A program made the translations under genes and the position numbers. The notes under the pieces were generated by a model, which was given only the letters and a program-made list of their open reading frames with translations, was not told where the DNA came from and ran no database searches. Positions 31,094 through 40,060 of a DNA stretch of 49,802 bases are shown one piece after another. Source of the DNA: an uncultured Eubacteriales bacterium (GTDB lineage: Bacteria > Bacillota > Clostridia > Peptostreptococcales > Anaerovoracaceae); assembly GCA_902776285.1 (NCBI GenBank), contig CACYPK010000014.1, forward strand, positions 1,511 to 51,312, read 5' to 3'. Every line of letters begins with the position of its first letter. Within the stretch, counting starts at the first letter, position 1.

Positions 31094-32746
31094 TCAGGCC
31101 GCGCGGCGCTTTCCGCGTCTTTTCCGTTGATTTTGCTTAATATCGACATGTGTCTTTTTCGCCAGGGACATGACTCTCAGGTAGCTGAGCGCGGCCAGAA
31201 GTGTCGCAAGCAGTATGAACGCCAGCGCCAACAGCCTGTGATCCATCCTGAGCCCCAGTATCACTACCAGCACTACAAGGCCCATGACCACAAACATGTT
31301 AGGAAGCATGTACAAGGCGACAGCAGAGCCCTGCTTGATGGCCTCTATCTCGTTCTCCCAATCCAGCCTTATGTGCTTCACTCCGCACACGCACCCCCAT
31401 GCCGTGGAGAAAGCGCAAAGCGCGAGTCCCAGTAACAAGTATAGCACAGTATCGACCGCAGGTACTCCTGCGGATATGCACATGCACAGAGTCGTGAAGA
31501 CCATGGCCGGAACCGTCAGGTACATGTTGAAGAGCATCTTGCCCTGATAAAGCGTCTTCTTTTCTATAGGCAGGCTCTGCACGATCCAGTAATTCCTGCC
31601 CTCAAGCGACGGCGACATCGCCGTGGTAGCTGCCATGCCGATAAAGAAATAGATAAAGAACGGGATGGCCGGCTGCAGCATGGCGTGATCGAACGGAGCG
31701 TCATTTGTCACCACCTGCACTATCCTGTCAAATCCGAGGATCAGTGTGATCAGCCCGAACAGTATGGCCAGGATCTCTCCCATCGCCCCGTTAACGGTAT
31801 AAGCAGTAGATCCTATCAGCCTCTTGTACTCCTTGAACGCAACAGCTCTGACAGCGCTGCGTTTCTTCTGACCGCTCAGCTTGTATTTCTTTGACGCGGC
31901 ATGCGACTTCAGAGCGGAGTTGATACTCCTGTACGAATTGCCGACGACACGGAACACCGACGCGAACAGCAGCGCGCTCACGCCCATGAGCAGCAGCATC
32001 GCGACGACGCTGTTCTTAGTGACTGCGTCAGCGAACCATTTCGCGGGCAGATATATCCCTGCCGCATTTGATGTGATCTCCGACGTCCTCTCGAGCGTCG
32101 CTTCAACCTGTTCATTTCTGAAGATGCTCTCGATTATGAAGCGGAGCGAAAAGCAGAAGATCACGAATATCATCGTCAGCACCGTCTGTATTATATTCGT
32201 CTTTCTGAAGCCCGCGCTTATCCTCGCGATCAGGAATCCCAGGAAGGCCGCGATCAGCATCGGTATCACCGGCAGGAAGAGAGACAGTATGATCCAGACC
32301 GGATACACGATCGCGGCCGGATGCGCGTATGCTCCGTAACCGATCAGCATCGCCAACGAGATGCTAAGGTACCACGGCAGGCTCTTGACGTACATATACA
32401 TGAACTTGCAGCCCGCGACCGTACTCGATTCGAACGGCAGTGACATCAGCATGTCGTATTCCTTGAAATTGAACAGATATCCGTTCGTTTTGAAGAAGGT
32501 GAAGAAGAAAGCCAGCATGCTTATGACAAGCGCACACATCACAGGCGCGGCGTCTATCATGCCGCTCAGTCCGTAGCCGACGCACATAAGGACGCAGTAT
32601 GCCATGAGCATCGCGTACAGCAGGCCGGCGGCCAAGAAGCCGCCGACTATCTTGCCGCGCTTCTTTTTGTCTTTACAGTACCTGTATATGTTTCTCTGGC
32701 TCGTGGACAGCAGCAGTGTCCTAAGGAGCAGGATGTTCTTATTCAT
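31094..32746 (-). CDS. ABC transporter permease
   Basis: 550 aa with about 12 hydrophobic segments and basic loops (SHAASKKYKLSGQKKRSA). The C-terminus is strongly basic (KQNQRKRRGKRRAA). This kind of large permease is found with XRE/AbrB-type regulators and a single ATPase, usually as an exporter. It overlaps the ATPase gene by 8 bp and has GGAGGCGGACC before the ATG. Confidence 0.9.
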   Translation of the reverse strand: MNKNILLLRTLLLSTSQRNIYRYCKDKKKRGKIVGGFLAAGLLYAMLMAYCVLMCVGYGLSGMIDAAPVMCALVISMLAFFFTFFKTNGYLFNFKEYDMLMSLPFESSTVAGCKFMYMYVKSLPWYLSISLAMLIGYGAYAHPAAIVYPVWIILSLFLPVIPMLIAAFLGFLIARISAGFRKTNIIQTVLTMIFVIFCFSLRFIIESIFRNEQVEATLERTSEITSNAAGIYLPAKWFADAVTKNSVVAMLLLMGVSALLFASVFRVVGNSYRSINSALKSHAASKKYKLSGQKKRSAVRAVAFKEYKRLIGSTAYTVNGAMGEILAILFGLITLILGFDRIVQVVTNDAPFDHAMLQPAIPFFIYFFIGMAATTAMSPSLEGRNYWIVQSLPIEKKTLYQGKMLFNMYLTVPAMVFTTLCMCISAGVPAVDTVLYLLLGLALCAFSTAWGCVCGVKHIRLDWENEIEAIKQGSAVALYMLPNMFVVMGLVVLVVILGLRMDHRLLALAFILLATLLAALSYLRVMSLAKKTHVDIKQNQRKRRGKRRAA

Positions 32747-33494
32747 GGTCCGCCTCCGCGAATGTGTCGCTGAGGAACGCCTCCTCCAGCGAGTGGCCTT
32801 CCGTGATCTCTTCCATCGTTCCCGTCGCGATGATCTTGCCCTTTCTGATTATGGCGACCTTGTTGCACAGCTTCTCGGCAACGTCCAGGACGTGTGTCGA
32901 GAAGAAGATCGCCGAGCCGTTCCTGCACATTTCATGCATTATCTCCTTGAGCGTGAACGACGCTTTAGGGTCAAGGCCGACGAAAGGCTCATCGAGCACC
33001 ACCAGCTTAGGCTCGTGGATGAGCGCGGAGATGATAGCGACCTTCTGCTTCATCCCATGTGAGTAAGAGCTGATCATGTCGCCCAGGGAATCCGTTATCT
33101 CGAACATGTCCGCGTATTTCTTTATGCGCTCCTCGCGCTCCGCCGCGCTGATATCAAATACGTCCGCTACGAAGTTCAGATACTGCAGACCCGTCAGATT
33201 CTCGTAGAGATCCGGATTGTCCGGGATGTATGCCGTGACCTTCTTGCATTCCATAGGTTCATCCTTTACTGAATGACCGTCTATATAGATATCGCCCTCG
33301 GTGAAATCGAGAACGCCTACGACCGCGCGGATCGTTGTCGTCTTTCCGGCCCCGTTATGACCTATGAAGCCGTAGATGTCGCCGCTCTCGATAGTGAGAC
33401 AAACATCGTCAGCGGCCTTTTTCCCCTCACCGTATGTCTTTGAATAGTGCTGTATGTCCAGCATGGCCTTTCCGCTCTCAAATCTATCTGCCAT
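32739..33494 (-). CDS. ABC transporter ATP-binding protein
   Basis: 251 aa. Walker A is GHNGAGKTT, the signature is SSYSHGMKQKV, and Walker B is LVVLDEPFVGLD, all typical of the CcmA/NatA-like export ATPases. The start has GGAGGCAAACA and overlaps the regulator stop by 11 bp. It works with the permease immediately downstream; the substrate is unknown. Confidence 0.95.
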   Translation of the reverse strand: MADRFESGKAMLDIQHYSKTYGEGKKAADDVCLTIESGDIYGFIGHNGAGKTTTIRAVVGVLDFTEGDIYIDGHSVKDEPMECKKVTAYIPDNPDLYENLTGLQYLNFVADVFDISAAEREERIKKYADMFEITDSLGDMISSYSHGMKQKVAIISALIHEPKLVVLDEPFVGLDPKASFTLKEIMHEMCRNGSAIFFSTHVLDVAEKLCNKVAIIRKGKIIATGTMEEITEGHSLEEAFLSDTFAEADHE

Positions 33495-33918
33495 TGTTTG
33501 CCTCCTGGTTCCTTATCATGTCAGCGAGATTCAGGAAATCATTCGCCTTTATCAGCGCGAGACCCTCGCCATCTGCGCCGAGCACAACGAGCTGATCTCC
33601 CGTACCGATCTCAAACAGCTTTCTGGCCTTGGCAGGTATCACTATCTGCCCCTTGTCCCCGACCGTAACGACTCCGAAAAGGTGCCTGCCCTTCGGCGGC
33701 ACGGAAAGTCCCATGTTTTCCTCGGGTTCGAAGCTGGTAAGGTCATCAAGTGAAACACCGAACGCGCCGGCGATCAGCCTTGCCTTTTCAAGATCCGGAG
33801 CTGTCTCTCCGGATTCCCACTTGGCCACGGCCTGTCTGGATACGCCGACTTTCTCAGCGACATCTTCCTGTGTCATGCTGTGCAGCTTTCTGAGCTGGAC
33901 CAGATTGTCCTTGAACAT
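33484..33918 (-). CDS. XRE regulator fused to an AbrB-like domain
   Basis: 144 aa. Residues 4-60 are an XRE helix-turn-helix (MTQEDVAEKVGVSRQAVAKWE). Residues about 80-125 (VTVGDKGQIVIPAKARKLFEIGTGDQLVVLG) are a SpoVT/AbrB-type swapped-hairpin DNA-binding domain. It heads the operon with the ABC transporter and most likely represses it. AAGGATTC precedes the ATG. Confidence 0.93.
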   Translation of the reverse strand: MFKDNLVQLRKLHSMTQEDVAEKVGVSRQAVAKWESGETAPDLEKARLIAGAFGVSLDDLTSFEPEENMGLSVPPKGRHLFGVVTVGDKGQIVIPAKARKLFEIGTGDQLVVLGADGEGLALIKANDFLNLADMIRNQEANNGR

Positions 33919-34079
33919 TGTATGAATCCTTCCACTTATGTGTTTTATGCGTTATCTCTGATTGTTCCTACTTTTGCAATTTTTCTTGACATCATTGTAC
34001 TGCAGCCGCCTGCCTCCGTCTACCAACCAAAGCTGACAATCATGCGCGTTTTATGTTATGAACGCTTGCTTTTTGCAAC

Positions 34080-34102
34080 AAAAAAGAGCCCTGCGGCTCT
34101 CT
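34080..34102 (-). terminator. Terminator of the EamA gene at 34109
   Basis: AGAGCC, loop CTGC, GGCTCT; on the minus strand it is followed by six T. Confidence 0.9.
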
Positions 34103-34108
34103 TATGAC

Positions 34109-34996
34109 TCATTCACTCTCAGCGTTGTTCTTTCCTATGATCAGTATCGCCGCTATGACCATAACGATACCGGCTATCTTCAGGAAATTCGATTCCTCGT
34201 GGAAGACAAATATCCCTACCAGCGTGCCGACTATAGGTTCGGACGCTCCGTAGATGGCAGCCTTGCCGCTCTCGATCAGCCTGAGTCCTACCGAGAAGAA
34301 GAACTGGGCCAGTACCGCAGTCACCAGGCACATCAGCACGATGACCGGCAGGATCTTCGGATTCGCCCTGCACGAAGCCGTCAGGCTGCTGAAACCGCTG
34401 AGCGGTATAAGGAACAGAAAGCTGAACAGTAATGTGTAGAGTGTGACCGTCTGCGGATCGTTCTTTTTGACTGCCTGGCTCGTGATTATGTTGTTGAGCG
34501 CGTAAGCCAGCCCGGTCAGGACGCCTGTGAGTATCGCGACCGGCGGCGGAGTGTAGCCCTCACCCAATACGCCTGTAACGAATACGCATCCGACTACTGT
34601 CAGGACCAAAGCGAAAAGCTTGTTCTGCGTTATCTTCTCCTTGAAGAATATCCGCGCCAGTATCATGACAAAGACCGGCGATGTGTAAAGAAGCACCACC
34701 GCTATGGATGCCCTGCTGTGCACGATGGTGTAAAAATAGCAGAAATTGAAAGCTACACCGTTTATAAAACCGACCAGCATCAGCAGCCATAGGTCCTTGG
34801 GTTTTATCCTGAATTTGGAGCGGTCGCGCAGGAAAATGAAGAGCGCAAAGACTAAAGACGCGAAAAACTGACGTACAAAAGCTATCTGAAACTCATTCAG
34901 TCCTGAGCCGGACAAGAAATATATAAATATGCTGATCGTTCCCCAGCAGGCTCCTGCCAGAATGACCAGTAAGGCGCCTTTCTTATTGTTGTCCAT
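34109..34996 (-). CDS. EamA-family (DMT) transporter
   Basis: 295 aa with ten membrane segments in two repeats (LLVILAGACWGTISIFIYF, later YGASEPIVGTLVGIFVFHEE). AAGGGG precedes the ATG. It is the third of four EamA genes in the window and is cotranscribed with the esterase upstream, which ends 30 bp before it. Likely a metabolite exporter. Confidence 0.92.
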   Translation of the reverse strand: MDNNKKGALLVILAGACWGTISIFIYFLSGSGLNEFQIAFVRQFFASLVFALFIFLRDRSKFRIKPKDLWLLMLVGFINGVAFNFCYFYTIVHSRASIAVVLLYTSPVFVMILARIFFKEKITQNKLFALVLTVVGCVFVTGVLGEGYTPPPVAILTGVLTGLAYALNNIITSQAVKKNDPQTVTLYTLLFSFLFLIPLSGFSSLTASCRANPKILPVIVLMCLVTAVLAQFFFSVGLRLIESGKAAIYGASEPIVGTLVGIFVFHEESNFLKIAGIVMVIAAILIIGKNNAESE

Positions 34997-35026
34997 GATA
35001 CCCCTTCGGTTTATACGTTTCTTTTG

Positions 35027-35797
35027 CTATTCCTGCCATAAGAACGGCATGAATATATCGAGCTGCTTTTCCCAGTCTTCCTCGCAGTGTCTGCCGCCTA
35101 CCTGGCAATACAACTTTGCCTTGCCTCCGGCAGCGATGATCTTGTTCGCTGTCCCGCGGCAGGTCCTGTATATCCAGCTGGAGGTATCTTCTCTGTCAGG
35201 GTCCTTGATATTGCCGTAGCCTTCCCTTGTACCCCAGGACAGGTAGATCCTGGTGTCCGGGCTGATATCCGTTTCATTCATATCATGCCAGAGCATGCCG
35301 CTTACGCTCCCAAGCGACGGAGATAAGCAGGCTGCCTTGGAAATATACTGATTGTATTTTACAAGCCCATACGCGGCCATCAGTCCGCCCATGCTCGATC
35401 CACCTATCGCCGTGCATTCACGGAACGGGATAGTCGGGAATGTCGCGTCTATGTACGGCTTGAGCTCATATATGATGCCCTGCATGGTCGCCTCGCCCAG
35501 CGGTTCGTATCCGCTGAGCCACCCGTAGCCGGTACCGTACGGCAGATATTCCGACATGCGGCCGTTATGCTCATGCGAGCATTCGATGCCTACGATGATG
35601 ATCTGCTTGTCCCATCTGCTGCAGAATTCATCGAGCCCCCATGACTTTCCGAAAGTCGCGTCCTCGTCTCTGAAGAGATTATGCCCGTCAAAAAAGTACA
35701 TCACAGGAAAAGGCAGCTCCCCGTGATCAGGGACCCTTATGTGGAGCTGCCTTTCTGCATTTATTGAATTAAAGTAAAAATTCTGTTTTATCAGCAT
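35027..35797 (-). CDS. Esterase of the enterochelin esterase/esterase D type
   Basis: 256 aa. PVMYFFDGHNLFRDEDATF is the family lead, GGSSMGGLMA carries the nucleophile serine, and GGRHCEEDW the histidine. No signal peptide is seen, so it acts in the cytosol. Related proteins hydrolyse siderophore or other esters, but no siderophore genes are nearby. It begins six bases after the purine permease stop. Confidence 0.88.
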   Translation of the reverse strand: MLIKQNFYFNSINAERQLHIRVPDHGELPFPVMYFFDGHNLFRDEDATFGKSWGLDEFCSRWDKQIIIVGIECSHEHNGRMSEYLPYGTGYGWLSGYEPLGEATMQGIIYELKPYIDATFPTIPFRECTAIGGSSMGGLMAAYGLVKYNQYISKAACLSPSLGSVSGMLWHDMNETDISPDTRIYLSWGTREGYGNIKDPDREDTSSWIYRTCRGTANKIIAAGGKAKLYCQVGGRHCEEDWEKQLDIFMPFLWQE

Positions 35798-35803
35798 GAG
35801 ATA

Positions 35804-37234
35804 TTAATCCCAAAGCGGTTCAACTTCCTTCTCTGTAGGATCTTTCTTAAGTACTATGTTGAGGATGATCGCGCAGATAGCCGCCGGAACGATTCCGGAT
35901 CCGCCGAAAATGTATCCTACGAACGCAGGCATCTGAGCAAGTACGTTAGCTGTCGAACCGAGACCATAGCCGAGGCCGAGCGATACGGCAACGATCGTGA
36001 CTTCGCGTGTGGTGATTGGGTCTCTTGTGATCAGCTGGATACCGCTGACTACGATGGACGCGAACATGAATACGGCCGCTCCGCCGAGTACGGACTGAGG
36101 CATCAGCTGCACGATAGCTGCCAGCTTAGGGCAGAATCCGCAAAGTACCAGGAAGATAGCTCCCATCGTGATGGCGAAAAGATTGACGATCTTTGTCATT
36201 CCGACGAGTCCTACGTTCTGGCTGAACGAAGTGTTAGGCAGTACGCCGAAGAGTGTGGCGAATGTCGAACCGATACCGTCGCAGGCGACTCCGCCGGAGA
36301 GTTCCTTATCCGTAGCTTCACGTCCGAGTCCTCCTTCGGTGATTCCCGAAAGGTCTCCGATGGTCTCTACCGCCGTTACGACGAACATGATCATGATAGG
36401 GATGATCGCGCGTACGTCGAATACCAGCTTCACAGGCATTAACTTAGGCAGCGATACCCAGGACGCGTCTGCGACCTTGGCCCACTGGAGCACCCATGAG
36501 CATGTGAATGTCTCGCCGTCCACGACGTATGTGGTGTCGAGGAACAGCGCAAGGACAGCGCAGAGGATGTATCCGAAAATGATTCCGAACAGGATCGAAG
36601 CCGCTGACCAGATGCCCTTTGTGAAGTGCTTGAGTACGATGATGAAAATCAGCACCGCAAGACCTATGAGCAGGTTGGTAGGCGAGCCGAAGTCCTTATT
36701 GTTGTTACCTCCTCCGAACGAGTTGATACCCACGCTGATGAGTGACAGGCCGATAGCCGTAACTACAGTACCCGTTACTACGCTTGGGAAGAACTTGCGC
36801 AGCGGTTTGAGCAGGAATCCGAGCACCATCTCGAATATACCGCCTATGAAGCAGGCTCCGAGGATCGCGCCGTAAGCGACTACTCCTCCTCCCATTGAAC
36901 CGGCAACACCGCTCATTACTCCGATGAATCCCGAACTGGTACCCATTACGCACGGCAGCCTGGCGCCGATAGGTCCGATGGTCCATAACTGTACGAGTGT
37001 GACAAGACCCGCAACCAGCATCGCGTTCTGGATGACCGGTACCATCAGTCCCGCATCACCCAGTGAGCAAGCTCCGCCTATAACCAGTATAGGTGTCAGG
37101 TTGCCGACAAACATGGCCAGAACGTGCTGCATGCCGAGTATGATGGCTTTTCCGGTAGGAATACGGCCTTCAAGCTCATATTCGGATGTCATTACGCTGA
37201 GACCTTTTTTGACTTTTGTTTCTTCTGAAGACAT
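35804..37234 (-). CDS. NCS2 xanthine/uric acid/uracil permease
   Basis: 476 aa with about 14 membrane segments. VLPNTSFSQNVGLVGMT is the NCS2 signature of the xanthine/urate branch, and TAVETIGDLSGITEGG is the conserved substrate-site helix. GGGAGGTCTGGAT precedes the ATG. It imports a purine or uracil with protons. It is 45 bp downstream of the CooC-like ATPase and could be cotranscribed. Confidence 0.94.
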   Translation of the reverse strand: MSSEETKVKKGLSVMTSEYELEGRIPTGKAIILGMQHVLAMFVGNLTPILVIGGACSLGDAGLMVPVIQNAMLVAGLVTLVQLWTIGPIGARLPCVMGTSSGFIGVMSGVAGSMGGGVVAYGAILGACFIGGIFEMVLGFLLKPLRKFFPSVVTGTVVTAIGLSLISVGINSFGGGNNNKDFGSPTNLLIGLAVLIFIIVLKHFTKGIWSAASILFGIIFGYILCAVLALFLDTTYVVDGETFTCSWVLQWAKVADASWVSLPKLMPVKLVFDVRAIIPIMIMFVVTAVETIGDLSGITEGGLGREATDKELSGGVACDGIGSTFATLFGVLPNTSFSQNVGLVGMTKIVNLFAITMGAIFLVLCGFCPKLAAIVQLMPQSVLGGAAVFMFASIVVSGIQLITRDPITTREVTIVAVSLGLGYGLGSTANVLAQMPAFVGYIFGGSGIVPAAICAIILNIVLKKDPTEKEVEPLWD

Positions 37235-37278
37235 ATCCAGACCTCCCTTCTAATTGTTCTTTCGCGTTAGATGATTGA

Positions 37279-38025
37279 TTATATCATATCGCCGGACAGC
37301 GTTGAAACCACCGTCTCTACCTCAGGGAGATCCATGTCCAGGGCTTCGCCCTTGAGCCCTGCCATCATTATCTCAGGCGAGGACGGGATCTCCGCTATAA
37401 TGTCTTCCCTGTCGCGGATAGTTGACTTTATCAGGTCGGCCTGTTCCCCGTCGACCTTGTTCAGGATCAGATAAACCGGCTTTCCGAGAGCCCTGCCCAT
37501 GTCGCAGACTTTTTCGGACAGGTGTATCGATTCATAAGACGGATCCACGACCATCAGTATCACGTCCGCGTATCTGTCCACTCCTCGGCCGAAGTGCTCC
37601 ACTCCTGCTTCAGTATCTGTTATGACAACATCGCTCTCACCGGTCTCAAGGTTTTCAAGGAACTTCTTCGCTGTGAATCCCATTCCGCAGGCACAGCCCT
37701 CTTCAGCTTCCGCGATCTTGCCTATCGCGAGCAGGTGCAGTCCGTCCTCACCCGTAAGATAAGCGTCGGGGATGTCGGAAATGTGCCACTTATCTTCAAA
37801 CAGATAGCCCTTGTCGTCAAATTTCCGGTACGCTCCTTTTTTACCGCCAAAATAATGTGTGAAGTCCTCCGGCAATTCGAAGCCAAGCTGCCGATGAAGG
37901 CCGTAGTTGGATTCATCTGAATCGATCACCAGGACATTCCTGCCATGTTTCTCATACGCTCTGGCGAGCAGCGTAGCGACCGTGCTTTTGCCGCAGCCGC
38001 CCTTTCCGCACAGTATTATCTTCAT
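37279..38025 (-). CDS. CooC-like P-loop ATPase (MinD/NifH superfamily)
   Basis: 248 aa. The deviant Walker A is GKGGCGKST (7-15) and the CxC motif is C111-A-C113 in EEGCACGMG. In CooC1 a CxC pair at nearly the same position binds Ni or Zn at the dimer interface. VLVIDSDESNYG and VITDTEAGVEHFGRG are further family motifs. CooC helps insert nickel into CO dehydrogenase, but no such gene lies in the window, so a different metallo-enzyme target is possible. AAGGAG precedes the ATG. Confidence 0.9.
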   Translation of the reverse strand: MKIILCGKGGCGKSTVATLLARAYEKHGRNVLVIDSDESNYGLHRQLGFELPEDFTHYFGGKKGAYRKFDDKGYLFEDKWHISDIPDAYLTGEDGLHLLAIGKIAEAEEGCACGMGFTAKKFLENLETGESDVVITDTEAGVEHFGRGVDRYADVILMVVDPSYESIHLSEKVCDMGRALGKPVYLILNKVDGEQADLIKSTIRDREDIIAEIPSSPEIMMAGLKGEALDMDLPEVETVVSTLSGDMI

Positions 38026-38139
38026 TGGGTTTTCTCCTTTTTAATATGTAATTATGGTAACACATAAAGGATGTAAATAGTAAAACGGTTAATTGTTTCT
38101 AATTAAATGCAGCTTAACATAGTATAAAATATTATTAAC

Positions 38140-38168
38140 TTTACTTAAAGGTTGGCAGTTTATATACT
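38140..38168 (+). promoter_or_regulatory. Promoter of the 29-aa small protein gene
   Basis: TTTACT (38140-38145), 17 bp, TATACT (38163-38168). Transcription would start near 38175, about 60 bases before the ATG. Confidence 0.6.
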
Positions 38169-38235
38169 GTAATCGGAAAGAGGAATATCTTATATGGGGT
38201 TATACGTTTCCTGTTATTGGGAGGAGGTGTACATC

Positions 38236-38325
38236 ATGGCAACAGCATTCGTAATCGTATCATTCGGAGCAGTACTCGTGGCAAAGTGGAAATTCTACGA
38301 AAAGTACAGCAAGACTCACAGATAA
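38236..38325 (+). CDS. 29-aa membrane-associated small protein
   Basis: A short frame (M-A-T-A-F-V-I-V-S-F-G-A-V-L-V-A then a basic, aromatic tail K-W-K-F-Y-E-K-Y-S-K-T-H-R) with a near-perfect GGGAGGAGGTG ribosome binding site eight bases upstream, its own promoter and a strong terminator. One hydrophobic helix followed by a charged tail suggests a single-pass membrane protein or a modulator of a larger membrane complex. Family not recognised. Confidence 0.78.
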   Translation: MATAFVIVSFGAVLVAKWKFYEKYSKTHR

Positions 38326-38357
38326 TAGCAACGACAATTCAGAGTTAAATCTTCTAT

Positions 38358-38400
38358 TAAAAGAGCCTTGTCACGGAATGTGACAAGGCTCTTTCCTTTT
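38358..38400. terminator. Strong terminator between converging genes
   Basis: AAAGAGCCTTGTCAC, loop GGAAT, then GTGACAAGGCTCTTT, a 15-bp perfect stem. It ends the 29-aa gene and faces the 3' end of the LysR gene. Confidence 0.93.
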
Positions 38401-38402
38401 GT

Positions 38403-39272
38403 TTATTTGCCGAAGTACTGCAGCGTATAGTCGAGAAACTTCCTTGCCGCTCCCGTCATTCTTTCTTTTGCCGGAAATGACACACCGAACGTGATCTTCT
38501 GCGGCGGGTCAAGAGGCAGTTTAACCAGGTGCTCATTCCAGAACTGAGCTGAAAGCTCGTTGACAAAGGAAGTCCCCAGTCCCATCCTGACCATTGCCAG
38601 TGTAGCCGGCGTGTCATATGTAGTGTATTTCAGTTCCGGATGGACGCCGTTCTTGTTGAGGATCTCCCATATCTCCATTTCCCTGCCCCACGAGCCCATG
38701 ATGAAATCATCGTTCTCACATTCAGCGATCGGGAAGCTTTTTTTCCCCGCAAGCCGGTGATCTTCAGGCACGGCCGCTATTACATTGCTTTCCGCGAGCG
38801 GTATCCACTCGTAAGGGAAAGGTTCGGAATAAGCCAGAAACGCCAGGTCTGCCTCGTTCTGCTCAAAATGGTGGACGATGTCGGACTTTATACTCTCCAT
38901 CAGACTGATCTGAATGCCCGGATAGTCATTTTTGAATCGCCTGACTATCTCCGGCAGCCATGTGGTAGCGACGCTCGGATATGTCGCTATGGCTAACCGT
39001 CCCCGAGTGACTCCTTTAAGCTCTTCAGCAAAGATGTATATCTCCTCTTCATGATTGAGATACGCCCTCACAAGCGGCAGCATCTCGCTCCCCTCCGAAG
39101 TCAGTTTCATTCCCTTTTGCGACCTCACAAAAAGAGTGAGTCCAAGTTCCTTCTCAAGAGCTGTGATCAGCTGGCTTATTGCCGACGGCGTATATCCGAG
39201 CGAGTCAGCAGCAGCCTTCACGCTCCCCCTGTCCGCCGTTTCAATGAATGCTCTTAATCTTGCTGTCTCCAT
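38403..39272 (-). CDS. LysR-family transcriptional regulator
   Basis: 289 aa from the ATG after GGAGAGCGCTT. RLRAFIETADRGSVKAAADSLGYTPSAISQLI is the LysR winged helix, written here as consecutive parts of one domain, followed by a periplasmic-binding-like effector domain (RGRLAIATYPSVATTWLP). The target is not obvious. The upstream gene on the same strand is glutathione peroxidase, separated by a terminator. Confidence 0.94.
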   Translation of the reverse strand: METARLRAFIETADRGSVKAAADSLGYTPSAISQLITALEKELGLTLFVRSQKGMKLTSEGSEMLPLVRAYLNHEEEIYIFAEELKGVTRGRLAIATYPSVATTWLPEIVRRFKNDYPGIQISLMESIKSDIVHHFEQNEADLAFLAYSEPFPYEWIPLAESNVIAAVPEDHRLAGKKSFPIAECENDDFIMGSWGREMEIWEILNKNGVHPELKYTTYDTPATLAMVRMGLGTSFVNELSAQFWNEHLVKLPLDPPQKITFGVSFPAKERMTGAARKFLDYTLQYFGK

Positions 39273-39342
39273 AAGCGCTCTCCATGTACTCAAACTACAT
39301 ATTGTAAAGATTATTTTAACACAAACTTAATATGAAAAATAC

Positions 39343-39372
39343 AAAAAGCCCGGCGCTCTTCGGCCCCGGGCT
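39343..39372 (-). terminator. Terminator of the glutathione peroxidase gene
   Basis: AGCCCGG and CCGGGCT form a stem; on the minus strand it is followed by a T run. Confidence 0.8.
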
Positions 39373-39407
39373 CCCCGTTATTCTTATAATCATTTGCCGG
39401 ATATGAC

Positions 39408-39959
39408 TTATTTCTCCAGTTCTGCCGCGACCGCAGCCTTTACCTCGTCCATATCCACTGTAGGCTCGAATCTGGCAATGACCTTGCCTTCTCTGTCGAC
39501 AAGGAACTTGGTGAAGTTCCAGCCGATATATGTCTTGTCGCCGTACTTCTTGTTGTTTGCCGCCGCGAATTTGTTGAGCGCCGCGTTCTTGAGTCCCTTG
39601 CCGAAGCCCGCGAACGGCTTTTCAGTACCGAGATATGCAAACAGAGGATCCGCCGAATCTCCGTTTACATCGATCTTTGCGAACTGAGGGAATTCAGTTC
39701 CGAATTTCAGGGTGCAGAACTCGTGGATCTCTTCATCTGAGCCCGGCGCCTGATCCGCGAACTGGTTGCAAGGGAAATCGAGGATCTCAAAGCCCTTGTC
39801 TTTCATTTCCTTATACATTGCTTCGAGCGGCTCATAATGCGGAGTGAATCCGCAGCCTGTGGCTGTATTGACTATCAGGAGGACCTTGCCCGCATAATCC
39901 TTGAGGCTCACATCGTTCCCCATCATGTCCTTGACTGTAAAATCATAAACTGTACTCAT
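39408..39959 (-). CDS. Glutathione peroxidase-family thiol peroxidase
   Basis: 183 aa. NTATGCGFTPHY has the peroxidatic residue as Cys36 rather than selenocysteine. FPCNQF and WNFTKF supply the rest of the catalytic tetrad (Gln, Trp, Asn). Bacterial members usually use thioredoxin as reductant. It reduces hydrogen peroxide or lipid peroxides in the cytosol and, with msrA in the same window, fits an oxidative stress function. Confidence 0.95.
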   Translation of the reverse strand: MSTVYDFTVKDMMGNDVSLKDYAGKVLLIVNTATGCGFTPHYEPLEAMYKEMKDKGFEILDFPCNQFADQAPGSDEEIHEFCTLKFGTEFPQFAKIDVNGDSADPLFAYLGTEKPFAGFGKGLKNAALNKFAAANNKKYGDKTYIGWNFTKFLVDREGKVIARFEPTVDMDEVKAAVAAELEK

Positions 39960-40060
39960 AGTCTTTTCCCCTTTCTGTTGTAATAACCATGAATTATTTA
40001 CCGAATTAATTCTGCCTTGCTATTGTATAACATCGCAAAGTGATGAGAAAGCAATTTCGT

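Noticed and set aside
39408..39959. Selenocysteine glutathione peroxidase
   Set aside because: The peroxidatic position is an ordinary Cys codon, with no in-frame TGA and no SECIS-like hairpin needed.
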